Origin: Cercis canadensis
Taxonomy: Eukaryota; Streptophyta; Magnoliopsida; Fabales; Fabaceae
Assembly (NCBI GenBank): GCA_003255065.1
Contig: QAOA01008066.1
Span: 274,782-338,781 of the forward strand
Length of the DNA stretch: 64,000 bases
Direction of reading: 5' to 3'
The notes under the pieces are model-generated. The model was not told the origin of the DNA and did no database searches. It was given only the letters and a program-made list of their open reading frames with translations. Of the stretch, positions 46,311-59,201 are shown piece by piece (position 1 is the first letter of the stretch; the number at the start of each line of letters is the position of its first letter). Made by a program: the position numbers and the translations under genes.

Positions 46311-47690
46311 ATTCCCATATTTAAATAACGGTGGGGCTATATTCGGCAAATGAAATTAAGAATGGGGGAGAGAGAAAGAGAGGGCACCGTTACGTTAGGG
46401 AAGGAATTGGAATAATAATTTGAATTAAGGTGGAGTGAACAAGGAACGCGGTGGAAGATAATGACAAGGGTTGGGCCCAGGAAGAGGCGGGGTGGGTCCC
46501 TCTTTGGGTCATACTCATAGGCGCACATACGGGCTCGTGGACGCGGTGCAACTGCCTTGGGATTGGTTATTGGCTGGATCCAACCCGACACAGGGCTGGA
46601 CCATTACTTAATTTATAACTTAGAAAAGGAAAGTGCATGCTTACTCTCTTATCATGTGATTATTAGTTTTAGTGAAAGGTCATTTTTTAATTTTTAAAAG
46701 ATATAGTAAAAATGAATTTAAGTTTTTAAAATATTTTTTGTATTATTTGAATTTTTAAAATTTTAAAAAATAAATTATTAAGTATGATCTAATAATAAAA
46801 AATTTAAGTAGTTTATAATAAATCAAAAATTCAATCCTCTATCATTATGTAACTAAAAAAACAATTTAAAAAGTCAATTAAAATTATTCATTTTAGGGAC
46901 CAAGTGATAGTAAAAAAAATTATTTTAATATATTTTATAAACTTTTAAGGACTCAACTGATACAACTTTTAAGTATTTTTATTATATCTTTCAAGGACTA
47001 AAATAGTTTTTACTATAATAATTTTTTAAAAAAAATGTGATTATTAGATATTAGCCAAAATTTTAGAAAAATACTAAATTACACTTCTTCTCTTAAAAGT
47101 ATGCTCTTTTATAAAATTAAATTTGTCTCTGTATTTTTATAATTAAATTGAAAAATTAAAATTTTAAAAAACTCAATTAAATAGAAACGAAATATAATAA
47201 AAAAATTGGAAATAAATAAATAAACTTCAAGCACGTGATGTATACTTTAATCTTAAAATAAAAATGGTAGGATGAACACTGAACTGGTGGAGGCGCCTCA
47301 TTATGTGGTTAGAATATTCTTCACGTAAAGAATACACGGAGTAGAAGCCTAAGAGAAATATATTTGTAGATTTAGGTGTAAGCATATAAGAAATTTAAGT
47401 AATTAAAAAAAAGTTTAGGTGGTATCAGATCAAATTAAAAAATGTAAGTCATTGAATAATTTATGATGGAGTGAAATCGCTTTCAAAGCTTGTTAGTTTT
47501 ATATTCTAACATAAATTTATAATCAAAGTAACAAAACAAAAAGCAAAATCAGTCTAATGTTATATGTGTGAAAATTCAAAATTNTAAATTCATAATCAAA
47601 GTAACAAAACAAAAAGCAAAATCAGTCTAATGTTATATGTGTGAAAATTCAAAATTCATTGGTTTAAATGTACTGCACGTATTTATATTT
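46311..47690. other. intergenic, no gene seen
   Basis: Positions 46430-46600 are relatively GC-rich without a recognised exon. The remainder is AT-rich. An N at 47584 separates two 72-bp near-identical copies (47512-47583 and 47585-47656). Confidence 0.5.
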
Positions 47691-47696
47691 TGGAGG

Positions 47697-48110
47697 AATT
47701 TTGAATTAAGTCTCTATAGTTTTTTTTTTTTTTTCTTTTAAGGTCTTTATAGTTTGAAATTTTTTTAATTAGGTCCCTTTCATTACCTCAAGTTATAACT
47801 CCATCAGTTTAGTGCTGATATAATAAATGACTTGTTTATATGATAATAAAAAAAAAAAANAAAAAAAAAAAAAAAAAACTGATATGACGCTAAAATAACA
47901 CAAAAATTATCATATCATTAACTTTTTATGCATTTTTTTAAGTCAAAATTTGATGAAATTATGATTTTTATGTCACTTTAGTATCACTTCAACTTTTTTT
48001 ATTATCATATAAATAAGTCATTTGTTATGTCAACATTAAACTACCGAAGTTATAATCGAACGGTGACGATAATAATTCAATTAAAAAAATTTTAAACTAT
48101 AAAGACAAAA
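47697..48110. mobile_element. foldback MITE interrupted by a poly-A gap
   Basis: The left arm (CTCTATAGTTTTT...GGTCTTTATAGTTTGAAATTTTTTTAATT) and the right arm (AATTAAAAAAATTTTAAACTATAAAGACAAAA) are inverted; positions are 47705-47775 and 48070-48105. Inner parts around GTTATAACTCCATC and GAAGTTATAATCGAAC also pair. The style is like the MITE at 32433. The A run holds an N at 47860, so its length is unreliable. Confidence 0.6.
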
Positions 48111-49710
48111 AAAAAAAATTTATAAAAATCTGATTTAAAGTTTCGTCCAATCTTCAATATATTTAAGCCAAATTTATTTAGAGGTTTCGCACATGCCTTT
48201 AGCAAGGCAGAGGTGTGCGATACCAGTGACTTTACGTCCAACCAGCTGTGGACACGTGAGTTGGAGTTATTTGGTTTCTCAGGTCTTCCAGTAATGTGTA
48301 AAAGAAAAAAAATAAATAACACGTTTGCCCACGGTAATGTTGAAATTAAAATTACAATCCAATCGAAACATTTTTTTTGGCCCATCAAATTTCATTCACC
48401 AAAACAGAGAAGCAAACGAGGAGAGAAACACAAGAGAACAGAAAAACCAAGGACTGCACAACAGCCATTATAGTCCTGGCCATTCACGTGAGTAGAATCC
48501 CATCACAAGGTGGCGATGTGCTGGCTGTTGGGTTGGTTTGGTGGTGGAAGCAGCTGGACATCGGTGTTTTAGAGTTTATCCAAATAATGGTGAAAACTAC
48601 GTTTTAGAAATATACCATTTAAACTTGAAATAATCGTAGATATATTATGGAACCGAAGTTCCAGATCAAAACCATAGAAAAATTAAGCAAATTAACAAGA
48701 CAAAGTGATGATGAAAAACACATTCGGGTTCGAAACTGTTGTTTAAACCCGTTTCTAGCGTGCTCGGACGGAGAAGAAGCTACTTCCACGTTTTTTTAAT
48801 TATTATTATTTTGATGAAGATTTCTCATTCATATTAATATGGGCTAAAAGGCCAATAGGCTGGTTTGAGTGAGAAGGGGCCCAATTATAAATCTAGGCAC
48901 TGTATTGATGACAATTGACAACCTTAATTACTGTGTTAAGAAACAAAATCTAATGAATCTCAATTCTCATGCATAGACCTCATTAGCGAAAAAAAAAACA
49001 GTAGCAAACAAAATTAAAAACAGAAAGGAATGAAGTNAACAGTAGCAAACAAAAATTAAAAACAGAAAGGAATGAAGTTCAACGTTTGAAATGATTCCTT
49101 TAGCCAAAACCAAAAATATTAATGTATTAGGAAAAAAAATCTTAACATATGAGGATGAAGCTCAATTAACACTAAGAATATTATTAAAATTTTAGAAAAA
49201 TATCATTTGGCTCCAAACAAAATGGTCTTCTAATTTTATTTTTTTGGTTTTAATGGTAAAATAAATAAAAAAAGGTCTTCCAATATTTTGGTTCCTCCTT
49301 TATTATGTAAAATATCTAAAATATTTTTGATGCTATGTGGTTATTTCATAGTGCTCTATGATTATTTTATTCACACGTAGTTTTCATTTGGCAATATGTA
49401 ATTATTTTGTTGACATATATGATTATTATGTTCAAAAATAAATGAAATAATCACAAATATAAATAAAATTACCAATTTGAATGACATGGAGAATAAAGAA
49501 ATTAATCTTAATTACAAAAGAGAAAGAAAGAAAGATGAAAATTACACGAAATTAAATTAGAGCATTTTCAATTTGACACTAGTTGTATGTAGTTGAATTG
49601 ATTTTTTTTTATTTGCCTCAAATTAATTTGAATTGAAATGAAATTGAATGAAACTATATAACGTCGCATAGTGATTAAATTAGGGTACTAAAGTGTGAAA
49701 ATCTTCCTAA
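48111..49710. other. intergenic, no gene recognised
   Basis: Several open frames at 48200-48610 lack family resemblance. An N at 49037 separates copies 48997-49036 and 49038-49078. The rest is AT-rich. Confidence 0.45.
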
Positions 49711-49712
49711 CA

Positions 49713-50005
49713 CAGGTTGGTTTAGTTGGTCAAAGGGATTTAGCTTAAGGGTCTGCACATTCAGGTGTCGAGTTCGAGCCCCTTGGGAACAAAAATCTAG
49801 CTTGATGGGCAACCCTCATCAGAGAGATCCCCTGGTACCCAGAGGCTAGTTGAGTAGCCTCATCTAAGGGCCAAAACAATGCCTTCGAGGTAATCCTTTA
49901 GGTGGATATCTGTTTGCCTCCTCTTGGGATCTCAAACATGTCATTGGTGCTCTACTCAGTACTATTAAATTAACATATCCTTATTACTATTTTTTGATTA
50001 AAAAA
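49713..50005 (+). mobile_element. tRNA-derived SINE
   Basis: Box A (TGGTTTAGTTGG at 49718-49729) and box B (GTTCGAGCCCC at 49772-49782) are spaced as in a tRNA-type internal pol III promoter. They are followed by about 200 bp of unrelated body (CCTCATCTAAGGGCC, CTACTCAGTACTATT) and an A run at about 50000. The tRNA part cannot fold as a full tRNA gene because the acceptor stem has no partner. Target duplications are not clear. Confidence 0.6.
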
Positions 50006-50180
50006 AAAAAAGAAGCGTAAAAATCCCTAGTTAGGTTACATAGTGATAAGTAGGCACTCCAATTGAACTCATTAGTACATTAATAGACGCTACAATTGAA
50101 GGAAAAAAAATTCTAAAATTGAATTTTATTTAATTTAATTTAGATCAATGTACTAAAATTTAAGTTGATTGAATTGATTT

Positions 50181-50575
50181 CACTAGCACAAGAAAATAAG
50201 GATTTTCTCGCGAAATTTCTCACGAAAAAAAATTCGTGAGAAATTCACGTGTAATTGTCACTGATAATGGGTGGGAAGAGAGTTTAAGAAATTTCTCATG
50301 GATTTTTCTCGCAAAAATCAAGTTAGTGAGAAATATCCGTGAGAAAATTCGCGAGAAAATGATTCTCACAGACACCTGCCCAGGAGAAATCCTCTCCAAA
50401 ATTTCCCCCCAGCTTTCTCTAGGATTGTTTATGTGAGAAACAAAATAAATAATTCTAGTAAAGATATTTCTCACAGAATTTTGTTTGTGAGAAATGCAAC
50501 GCATTGTTTCACTAAAATTTAAATTTTAGGGTTTTTTTTTCTCACAAAAAAAATTTATGAGAATTTCTGCAACTT
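50181..50575 (+). mobile_element. possible CACTA-type element terminus with subterminal repeats
   Basis: CACTAGCACAAGAAAATAAGG at 50181 resembles a CACTA (En/Spm) end. It is followed by repeated short motifs in both orientations (TTCTCACGAA, TCGTGAGAAA, TTCTCGCGAA, GTGAGAAATAT), as in transposase-binding subterminal regions. No TAGTG partner end or transposase is seen. Confidence 0.4.
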
Positions 50576-51402
50576 ATCTCCCTCGCGCAGAAAGAAAAAT
50601 TCAAATAATATGTTCAGCAGCTTATTTTCTTTAGATGTACTTCTTTAGCACAACTATGCATAAAAGAAAAATTCATTTGCACAAAGATGATTGCTTATTC
50701 CTTCGTTTAAAGCTAATTTTTACTAAAAAAAAAAATCCAATTGGGGATAGGTCTGAAAAGCAAAGGGAACATGGACAACAAGGAGCAACAAAGAGGATAA
50801 GAGGTTGATTTGGTAGTGGAAGCAAAAATGAGAGCATATCTAGAGAACTAATTAATTATCTAGGCTGCAAGAATCACATGAATATAACTGNCCCAGGAGA
50901 AATCCTCTCCAAAATTTCCCCCCAGCTTTCTCTAGGATTGTTTATGTGAGAAACAAAATAAATAATTCTAGTAAAGATATTTCTCACAGAATTTTGTTTG
51001 TGAGAAATGCAACGCATTGTTTCACTAAAATTTAAATTTTAGGATTTTTTTTTCTCACAAAAAAAATCTATGAGAATTTCTGCAACTTATCTCCCTCGCG
51101 CAGAAAGAAAAATTCAAATAATATGTTCAGCAGCTTATTTTCTTTAGATATACTTCTTTAGCACAACTATGCATAAAAGAAAAATTCATTTGCACAAAGA
51201 TGATTGCTTATTCCTTCGTTTAAAGCTAATTTTTACTAGAAAAAAAATCCAATTGGGGATAGGTCTGAAAAGCAAAGGGAACATGGACAACAAGGAGCAA
51301 CAAAGAGGATAAGAGGTTGATTTGGTAGTGGAAGCAAAAATGAGAGCATATCTAGAGAACTAATTAATTATCTAGGCTGCAAGAATCACATGAATATAAC
51401 TG
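50379..51402. repeat. 511-bp near-identical direct repeat around an N
   Basis: 50379-50890 and 50892-51402 are almost identical, starting CCCAGGAGAAATCC and ending CATGAATATAACTG, with a single N at 50891. The likely cause is two overlapping contig ends or two haplotypes joined without merging. Confidence 0.9.
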
Positions 51403-53668
51403 TGGGGAGGGTTTAGTTTTTGGGAACCATCCAACAAATAATTTATACCAGCAATAGCACACAAAGTGAAGGAGAATAAAGATAGAAGAAGAAGATTCTT
51501 ACAAGTGAGAAGGCACAGAGACGCGAGACACAGAACGCTACTGAGGGAGAAGACGCAAAATGCAAAGGGAGAATGCATAGCGACGTAGGGTTTCAAGCGT
51601 GAATGATGACGGGCTTCTTGAACGACCATGTTTTAAAGAAATTGGGGGTAATTGAGTAATTTTACAAGCCTAAACTTTTCCATTCCCACTCTCACAAGTG
51701 GGAATGAAACTTTCAACTTTCATTCACAAATTTTCATGAATGATTTTTTATCTCTTGTACCAAACATGAAAAACTTTGATTCTCACCTCACTTTTCCAAA
51801 ATCCTTAAAACATGTTTAGTACCAAACACCACCTAAGTGATTTTTATTAATTTTTTAAGGATTAAAAAACCCTCCACTCTTTAAAAGAAAATGAGGTAGG
51901 AATAGATTCGTCCAAGTAGTTACCTGTCCAAGTTATTGCTCCCTCAGGCAATAAAGTGGCTTAATTAATTTCGTTGTTGACCAACTTTTCCTTGAGAAGA
52001 TGAAAAATATGCACTTAACATTCATTGTTTCTATTACTTCTTCCAAACAAAAGAATCTTGACGTAAGAATCAAAAGTTGCGGCAATGTTGTTAAGCTGTT
52101 CCTAATTTCATAGCCTAATCATGTAAGAAGTTGGAACTGAAAACAACTGTCATTGTCTCAGAATATCTTATGAGTTTGAAACAATAATGACCTATGACAT
52201 GAATCAATCAACATGTGCTTCTCATATATATTAAGTAAATAATAATTGCATAATTTTTTTTATTCATGATTATATATAATTATACAAGTAGCTGTACATG
52301 AATTAAAATGAATAAATAGTGCTATATGAATGTATATGAGGTCTAGTTGAAGGTGAGCACAATCAACACCGTACAAACCTATTAGAAATCAATCAACATA
52401 GTATAACCGCAGGAACAAATATAGTTACATAGACACATAGATTTTTTACATGAAAAACTTTCTTACTATCAATAATAATAATTTTTTTGGTGCATTGAAG
52501 GCTATATACACAATAAGGGACAATTTATTCCATCCTAAAATCCTACCCACCGGCACCCAATGAGATTTGATCAAACCTCCAAAAAGTTAAGAAATGCTTA
52601 AAAAAACCCTTTCTTTTATGTTTTGACTTCTGAGACCTACCAATTTTACTCTCTCATACACACTCAAATTTGATTTGTGTGGTAGAAATGTAGTATGATT
52701 AAACCTTACTTTTTCTTTTTGCAGGAAAAAAAAAGTCTCATTGATTTCATTGACTTCACCCAATTAAATCCCGATTACCATAACGTATGACACCCTTAGT
52801 AATGATAGAGCATGCTAACATTGAGTCGTGAGTCCTATGAAGAGAACACCTAATACATTTTTAGTAACAATAGGGCATGCTAACATTGACTCGTGAGTCC
52901 TAGAAAGAGAACACCTAATACACAAGATACCATGGACCTCACTTTCTTTACAAATTTCATCAATTTTTATCAAACGGCTTGTAACCGAATGATATTGAGG
53001 TCATCCTCAGGACTTATAAGTTCTATGTTCTAACCTAAGATCACAGTTAAAAATACCCAAAAAAAAATAAAAATACACCAATGCTTTTCTTCCGTAGCAA
53101 CTAACTGCTATCGACGAGGGTCTGCCATGCAAGTGTACACTACAAGGCCTCATGTTTATCAGCTGACCAAGTTCTCTAGTGTGTTTTTGGGCCTAGGAGG
53201 ATCCCGTTAAGAAGATTTAGAGGCCGTTGGGCCCTTAGATCTGGTTGGTTTCATTGCCTTGTGTTTTTAGGATAATTTGATTTTGATAAGAAAGCAATTA
53301 GAAAAAAAAATAAAAATAGGAAAGTACACTTAAGATTCTAGTAACAAAATAGAAAAGAAGAAATTTAACTTCAGAGATGATTTTGTAATCCCACATTTCT
53401 CTTGTCATACACTAATCCAAATTATCTTAAAGAGTCTATTTAACCAAATATAAAAAAAATACTAAATCAAAGTGTAACAACAATTAAAAAAATTCGACCT
53501 ATAAGAGCCCACATTCATATTCTATCACGTGTAATTGGAATTTGGAAGACAATTGTAGGTAATATAGTGTTTTCTCCATGTCAAATTTTATATGGTCAAG
53601 ATAGTGCCTAGAGATAAACGAGTTGAGAATTAAGTTCAAGCTTGATTTTATAATGAAAGTGCTAATTT
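51403..53668. other. intergenic, no gene recognised
   Basis: A short minus-strand open frame at 51372-51629 looks like leader sequence and has no domain. Positions 51680-51830 have a CATTCCCAC...GTGGGAATG palindromic MITE-like tract. Two 66-bp tandem copies (GCATGCTAACATTGA...AACACCTAATACA) lie at about 52801-52925. No exon was found. Confidence 0.5.
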
Positions 53669-53674
53669 TGAATG

Positions 53675-55476
53675 GGGGACTTTAATTTACCCCGAGCAAA
53701 AATATGGGGTTATATAACCTCATCTTAAGTGGCACAATCACCACCATTTCTTGTGCTATGTGCCAAACTAATGGTGAATATTTAGTTTTGATTACCTGTT
53801 TAATTGGTCATTTATCTATTTATGTGACAATATTAATGTGACCCACTAATTTAACTAAAATTATGTTAATACCCCACTTAAAATAAAAATTTATGTTAAA
53901 AAAATTTGGTAATTAAATTATGTTAAAGTTGAGAGTACACAAAGTATGATATTCCTCTCAATTTACATATTTTTCACAAATAAATATATGAAATCTTTTT
54001 AGAAATAATTATATTCAAATTTATACATAAAGATTCACAATTTAAAATAAAATTTTATGTATGACCCAATTGTAGACCAAGATACAGGTAGAATATTATG
54101 AATAGTAATTTTAAGTGAAGCCCACTCGCATGTTGGAGGAGGTTTTTTTTATTGAATCTTGCTCAATTCTTATTCACACTCTCCATTCTACCTTTTGAAA
54201 TTTTTTTAAAATTTTTGGATGTCCAAATTTTTTTTTTTACTTTTTAAAATTGTACACCTTTAAAATAATATTGTGCTCTCATAATTTCGAGCTGAAATTT
54301 TTTGTGTATGATTTTCACATGATTAACAATGATATATATGTGATACTCTTTCTAGTGGTGAATGATGCATATTAAATTAATTATTAAACTATATATTACC
54401 TATTTCATTACCTAGAGTGAGAATAATTATGTAATAACTCATTTTGACATGAAAAAGACTAAGTTTTCTAGTTTTGGCAATCCAAATAATTTTTGAGACA
54501 TTTTTGCGTTTTCTTTTTACCATTAACAATATATCATTAATCAAAAAATTACAAGCACTAATTTAAATAAAAGTACTATAAATATTTAAATAATTTTTTG
54601 TTAGTAAGAAGCTTTTTTTTTTTTTTTTTTTTTTTTTGTAGGGAGACAACTATTTTCTTAAGTTTTATCTTTCTTTCACCGGTAAATGTGACATTTATCA
54701 ATATATGGGGCTTTTGATGATCTATCAAATTGATATAAAGATTTTGTCAAAAAAAAGTAAAATTTTTTAAAATTCAAAGTTAGAGTTCATCGCATTCTCA
54801 TGGAGACATAAAACTAATAGAAAATACTAATTGAAAGATTTATTTGCACATATTTTTTAAAATCATGGTTGTCCTTTAAGTTTGCTAGCTATCCATATGT
54901 ATTTGTCCCCTTTCCATGTTTTAGTTCAAATGCATGGCCAAAAAAAATTAGCAAATGAAATATAAACCTCCTTCCTGTATCAAATTATCCACGCAAAGAA
55001 AGGCTGTGAATGAATTGTAATTAATTATTTTTCTTTTTTAATTTTCCTTATCAAATTATCCACCCAAAGAAAGGCTGTGAATGAATTGTAATTAATTATT
55101 TTTCTTTTTTAATTTTCCTCATCGGTTTTTGTATTTGTATTTGTTTTGTTTTTTTTTTTTTTTATGTTTTCAGTCTCTTAATATTCTATTCGGTCCTTTT
55201 TACTTTTCAAGATAACGTAATTGACATAAGGAGGGAAACGGAAGAGAGAAGAAGAAGGATGAGAAAGAATAGAAAAATAAAACTTTTAAAAAAATTGGGG
55301 CTGATTTATAATAAGTGAAAATATTATTGTTAAAATTTATATTAATTATTCTAATATTTATAGCAGGTTAAGTAAATGTGTGGGCCCTACTGTCAACACA
55401 TTTTTCATAATTTGAGTGGTCCACTTAGGATGAGTTGTTTAACCCCATTTTTACATGGGGTCAGTTAAAGGCCCCC
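53675..55476. mobile_element. 1.8-kb terminal-inverted-repeat element, non-autonomous
   Basis: The left end GGGGACTTTAATTTACCCC and the right end (read inward) GGGGGCCTTTAACTGACCCC lead into arms of about 60 bp that share ATGGGGTTA and CTCATC(T/C)TAAGTGG. The hexamer TGAATG is repeated directly outside (53669-53674 and 55477-55482). The interior is AT-rich with no transposase. The superfamily is unclear (Mutator-like or other). Confidence 0.6.
54977..55119. repeat. two tandem copies of a 71-bp unit
   Basis: TATCAAATTATCCAC(G/C)C...TTTTTAATTTTCCT is repeated back to back with very few differences. Confidence 0.85.
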
Positions 55477-55482
55477 TGAATG

Positions 55483-57112
55483 AATTAGTTTATATCTAAA
55501 ACATCTTGGAAAGATTTGGTATTTTTTATGAAGAGTAATTCATACATCCTCTAAGTTTTGATATATATATACATTTTTTTTTTCTAAACATCGATACTTC
55601 ATTTATTTTTAATTTTTTCAATCATAATTCCTATAAGTTTGACAATTATATTTAAGAGTAATTACTTTATCTTATCTAATGAGAGTTATCTAGTAAGATT
55701 TATATGCTTATATGATAAACACTATAAATTTAGGATTATATGTATTTAAAGACTTAAGATGATCAATTGTAGTCAAGTATAATAATAATGAAAGAATTCT
55801 TTATTTTTCTTGAGTTCAAGTATCACATTGTTAACGTCCTGTATCCTCTGATCCTTCTCCCTCTCTAAAATGTTAGCTTAATTACAATATTAATCCCCTC
55901 TTTAACAATTTTTATAGTCAGACCCCATTTTAAAACTCAAAAATTTGCTCCTATATTTTAGCGAGTTTAAACAATATTGTCAACCCATTGTTTAGCCATC
56001 AAAAACTAATGGGATATGTTTTTATTTTTATTTTTTATTTGAGAGAACTAATGGGAGATGTTGACTTGTTCAAAAGATAATAATTTTATTATTAAGATGC
56101 CAAATAAACGTGATGTGGCACCAACTAGGCCCTAATTAAGACATGGTTTTGATAAACAAATATGATGAATGTTAAGTCACATGCAAAGTGCTTGACTGGT
56201 TTTCCTCTCTTCTCACCTAAACTACCTGCACCAAGACTGCCAAATTCCCAATTCGATCCTTATGAACCCTAACCCTCAAATACTTGCGTAATAGAGGAAT
56301 TACAGTTGTAGACTTATAATAAGAGTGCAAATAAAAGTCAAAGAGAAGCAATTCATAAGCAAAATTAAAGGCAACTGAGACTATCAATGGAGAATTAACA
56401 GAACTAATAGTCAATGTTAAAAAAAAAAAGAGTAGAATTACATACACATTGGAATCCAGAATTCTCTATATCAGTAGATAGCCAAGAGAAACTCAGAAAC
56501 AAAGCTAGGATTAGCATTTAGCAAGCTACCTACAAATTTAGCACTAGCCCAAAAAAAGAAAAAAAAATACCTAGAATAAAAAAAACATTCTAACATATGT
56601 GGCATCATATGTATTTGCCTTTTACGCCTCACTTAACATGCTCCTTTACACAAAAGTCATTTTAGCTTAATGCACAAATCTAACATAGATTTACTCATAC
56701 CTTTAAGTAAGAAAAAGAAAATAAAAGAAAGTGGAATATCAAAAATAAAACTTTTGGCTTTGCGGTAGAAAAAAAAAAAAACTTATATCATATTAAGAAA
56801 CTACCATCCCATAGGTTATTAAGAGATGTCTCAAAAATAGTTTTATTGATTTTTTTTTTTGGTTTTATTAATATCTTTGTCAGCTTCTTCCTGATTTAAA
56901 ACATTTTGCTACAAGAAACATAATGATAACAATTATAGCCTTGCATTTTCAAACTCGTTGTTGTAGTACCAATGGTCATCCATAGAATCAAATTTTCCAG
57001 GAATTCCTCCTTTCTTCTTTCCTAGAAAAGAATGAACATGGTCTTAGATTGTTGCAGATTTATTTGGATGAAGACAAACATTGAGTTTTGAAGTTACAAG
57101 AATATGATTTTG
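55483..57112. other. intergenic downstream of the beta-amylase remnant
   Basis: It contains a GCTTAATTACAATATTAATCCCC-type dispersed repeat near 55875-56010. No exon or RNA gene is recognised. Confidence 0.5.
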
Positions 57113-58546
<1,434 letters not shown>

Positions 58547-58962
58547 CTACAAGCAATACAACATTTAGTAAGCATACAAAAAACTCCCCCAGTTATCAAA
58601 ACAATGCTATTTTACTTTTTTAATTGCATCAAATGCCTTCAGGACATGTCTGGTGCTCCACATAAGGATTGGATTGGATAGTATAACTAATCCGGTCCAC
58701 TTTATTCAATGTTTGGAATAGAACATTTATTGGATATAGTATCCAACGGAATTTCTTATCCCATTCACCCCAATCCCATGGGATAAGGGTGTATAAGCTG
58801 AGATAAGGGCTGGTTAAAAAAAAATTAAAAACCCATAAATCCCCAATACCCTCTCAGGGTCTTTGATCTACTCCTAGCCACCATAGACGAAGCTACAATA
58901 CTTCACACCTCGGTGTTTCTTCCATGATCACCCAACCACTTCTACTGTCGATTCAAGTTGTG
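58547..58962. other. former intron/upstream DNA of beta-amylase
   Basis: No exon is recognised. A GGATTGGAT...AACTAATCC semi-palindrome at 58670-58695 and repeated GGGATAAGGG phrases suggest a degenerate MITE. Confidence 0.4.
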
Positions 58963-59201
58963 TGATAGATAAGGGATAGGGAGCCTCACTTCGAGGGGAG
59001 GTACCTCCTGAACAAAATAAAAGAAGGAAATCCTTAATAATTCTCTATATCTCTGTTCTAGCAAACAAACCCATAATATAGGTGGATTATTACAACAGAA
59101 TTAGTTCAGCAATTAACAAAATACAACTCAACACTAACTAACCACCCAAGATTATAGCTTCCACGACTAACAAATTATCCAGGAAAATACCAGCTTTGCC
59201 A
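58963..59201 (-). repeat. 3' LTR of the right-hand chromovirus
   Basis: It reads TGATAGATAAGGG at the left edge and CAGCTTTGCCA at the right edge on the plus strand. A minus-strand purine tract (AAGAACGAAGGGCAAG) adjoins it at 59202-59217. The copy at 63798 matches over 203 bp. Confidence 0.8.

Noticed and set aside
46337-46591. 84-residue minus-strand frame as a gene
   Set aside because: The composition is that of GC-rich intergenic or promoter sequence, and no family resemblance was seen.
49713-49790. Possible functional tRNA gene
   Set aside because: Box A and box B are present, but there is no pairing acceptor stem and an unrelated body with an A tail follows, as in a SINE.
51372-51629. 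85-residue minus-strand frame as a membrane protein
   Set aside because: Hydrophobic content comes from pyrimidine-rich sequence like a leader region. There is no splice-supported continuation or family match.
52975-53050. tRNA-like sequence as another SINE
   Set aside because: The GGACTTATAAGTTCTATG-type stretch resembles box B only loosely, with no box A at the right distance and no tail.
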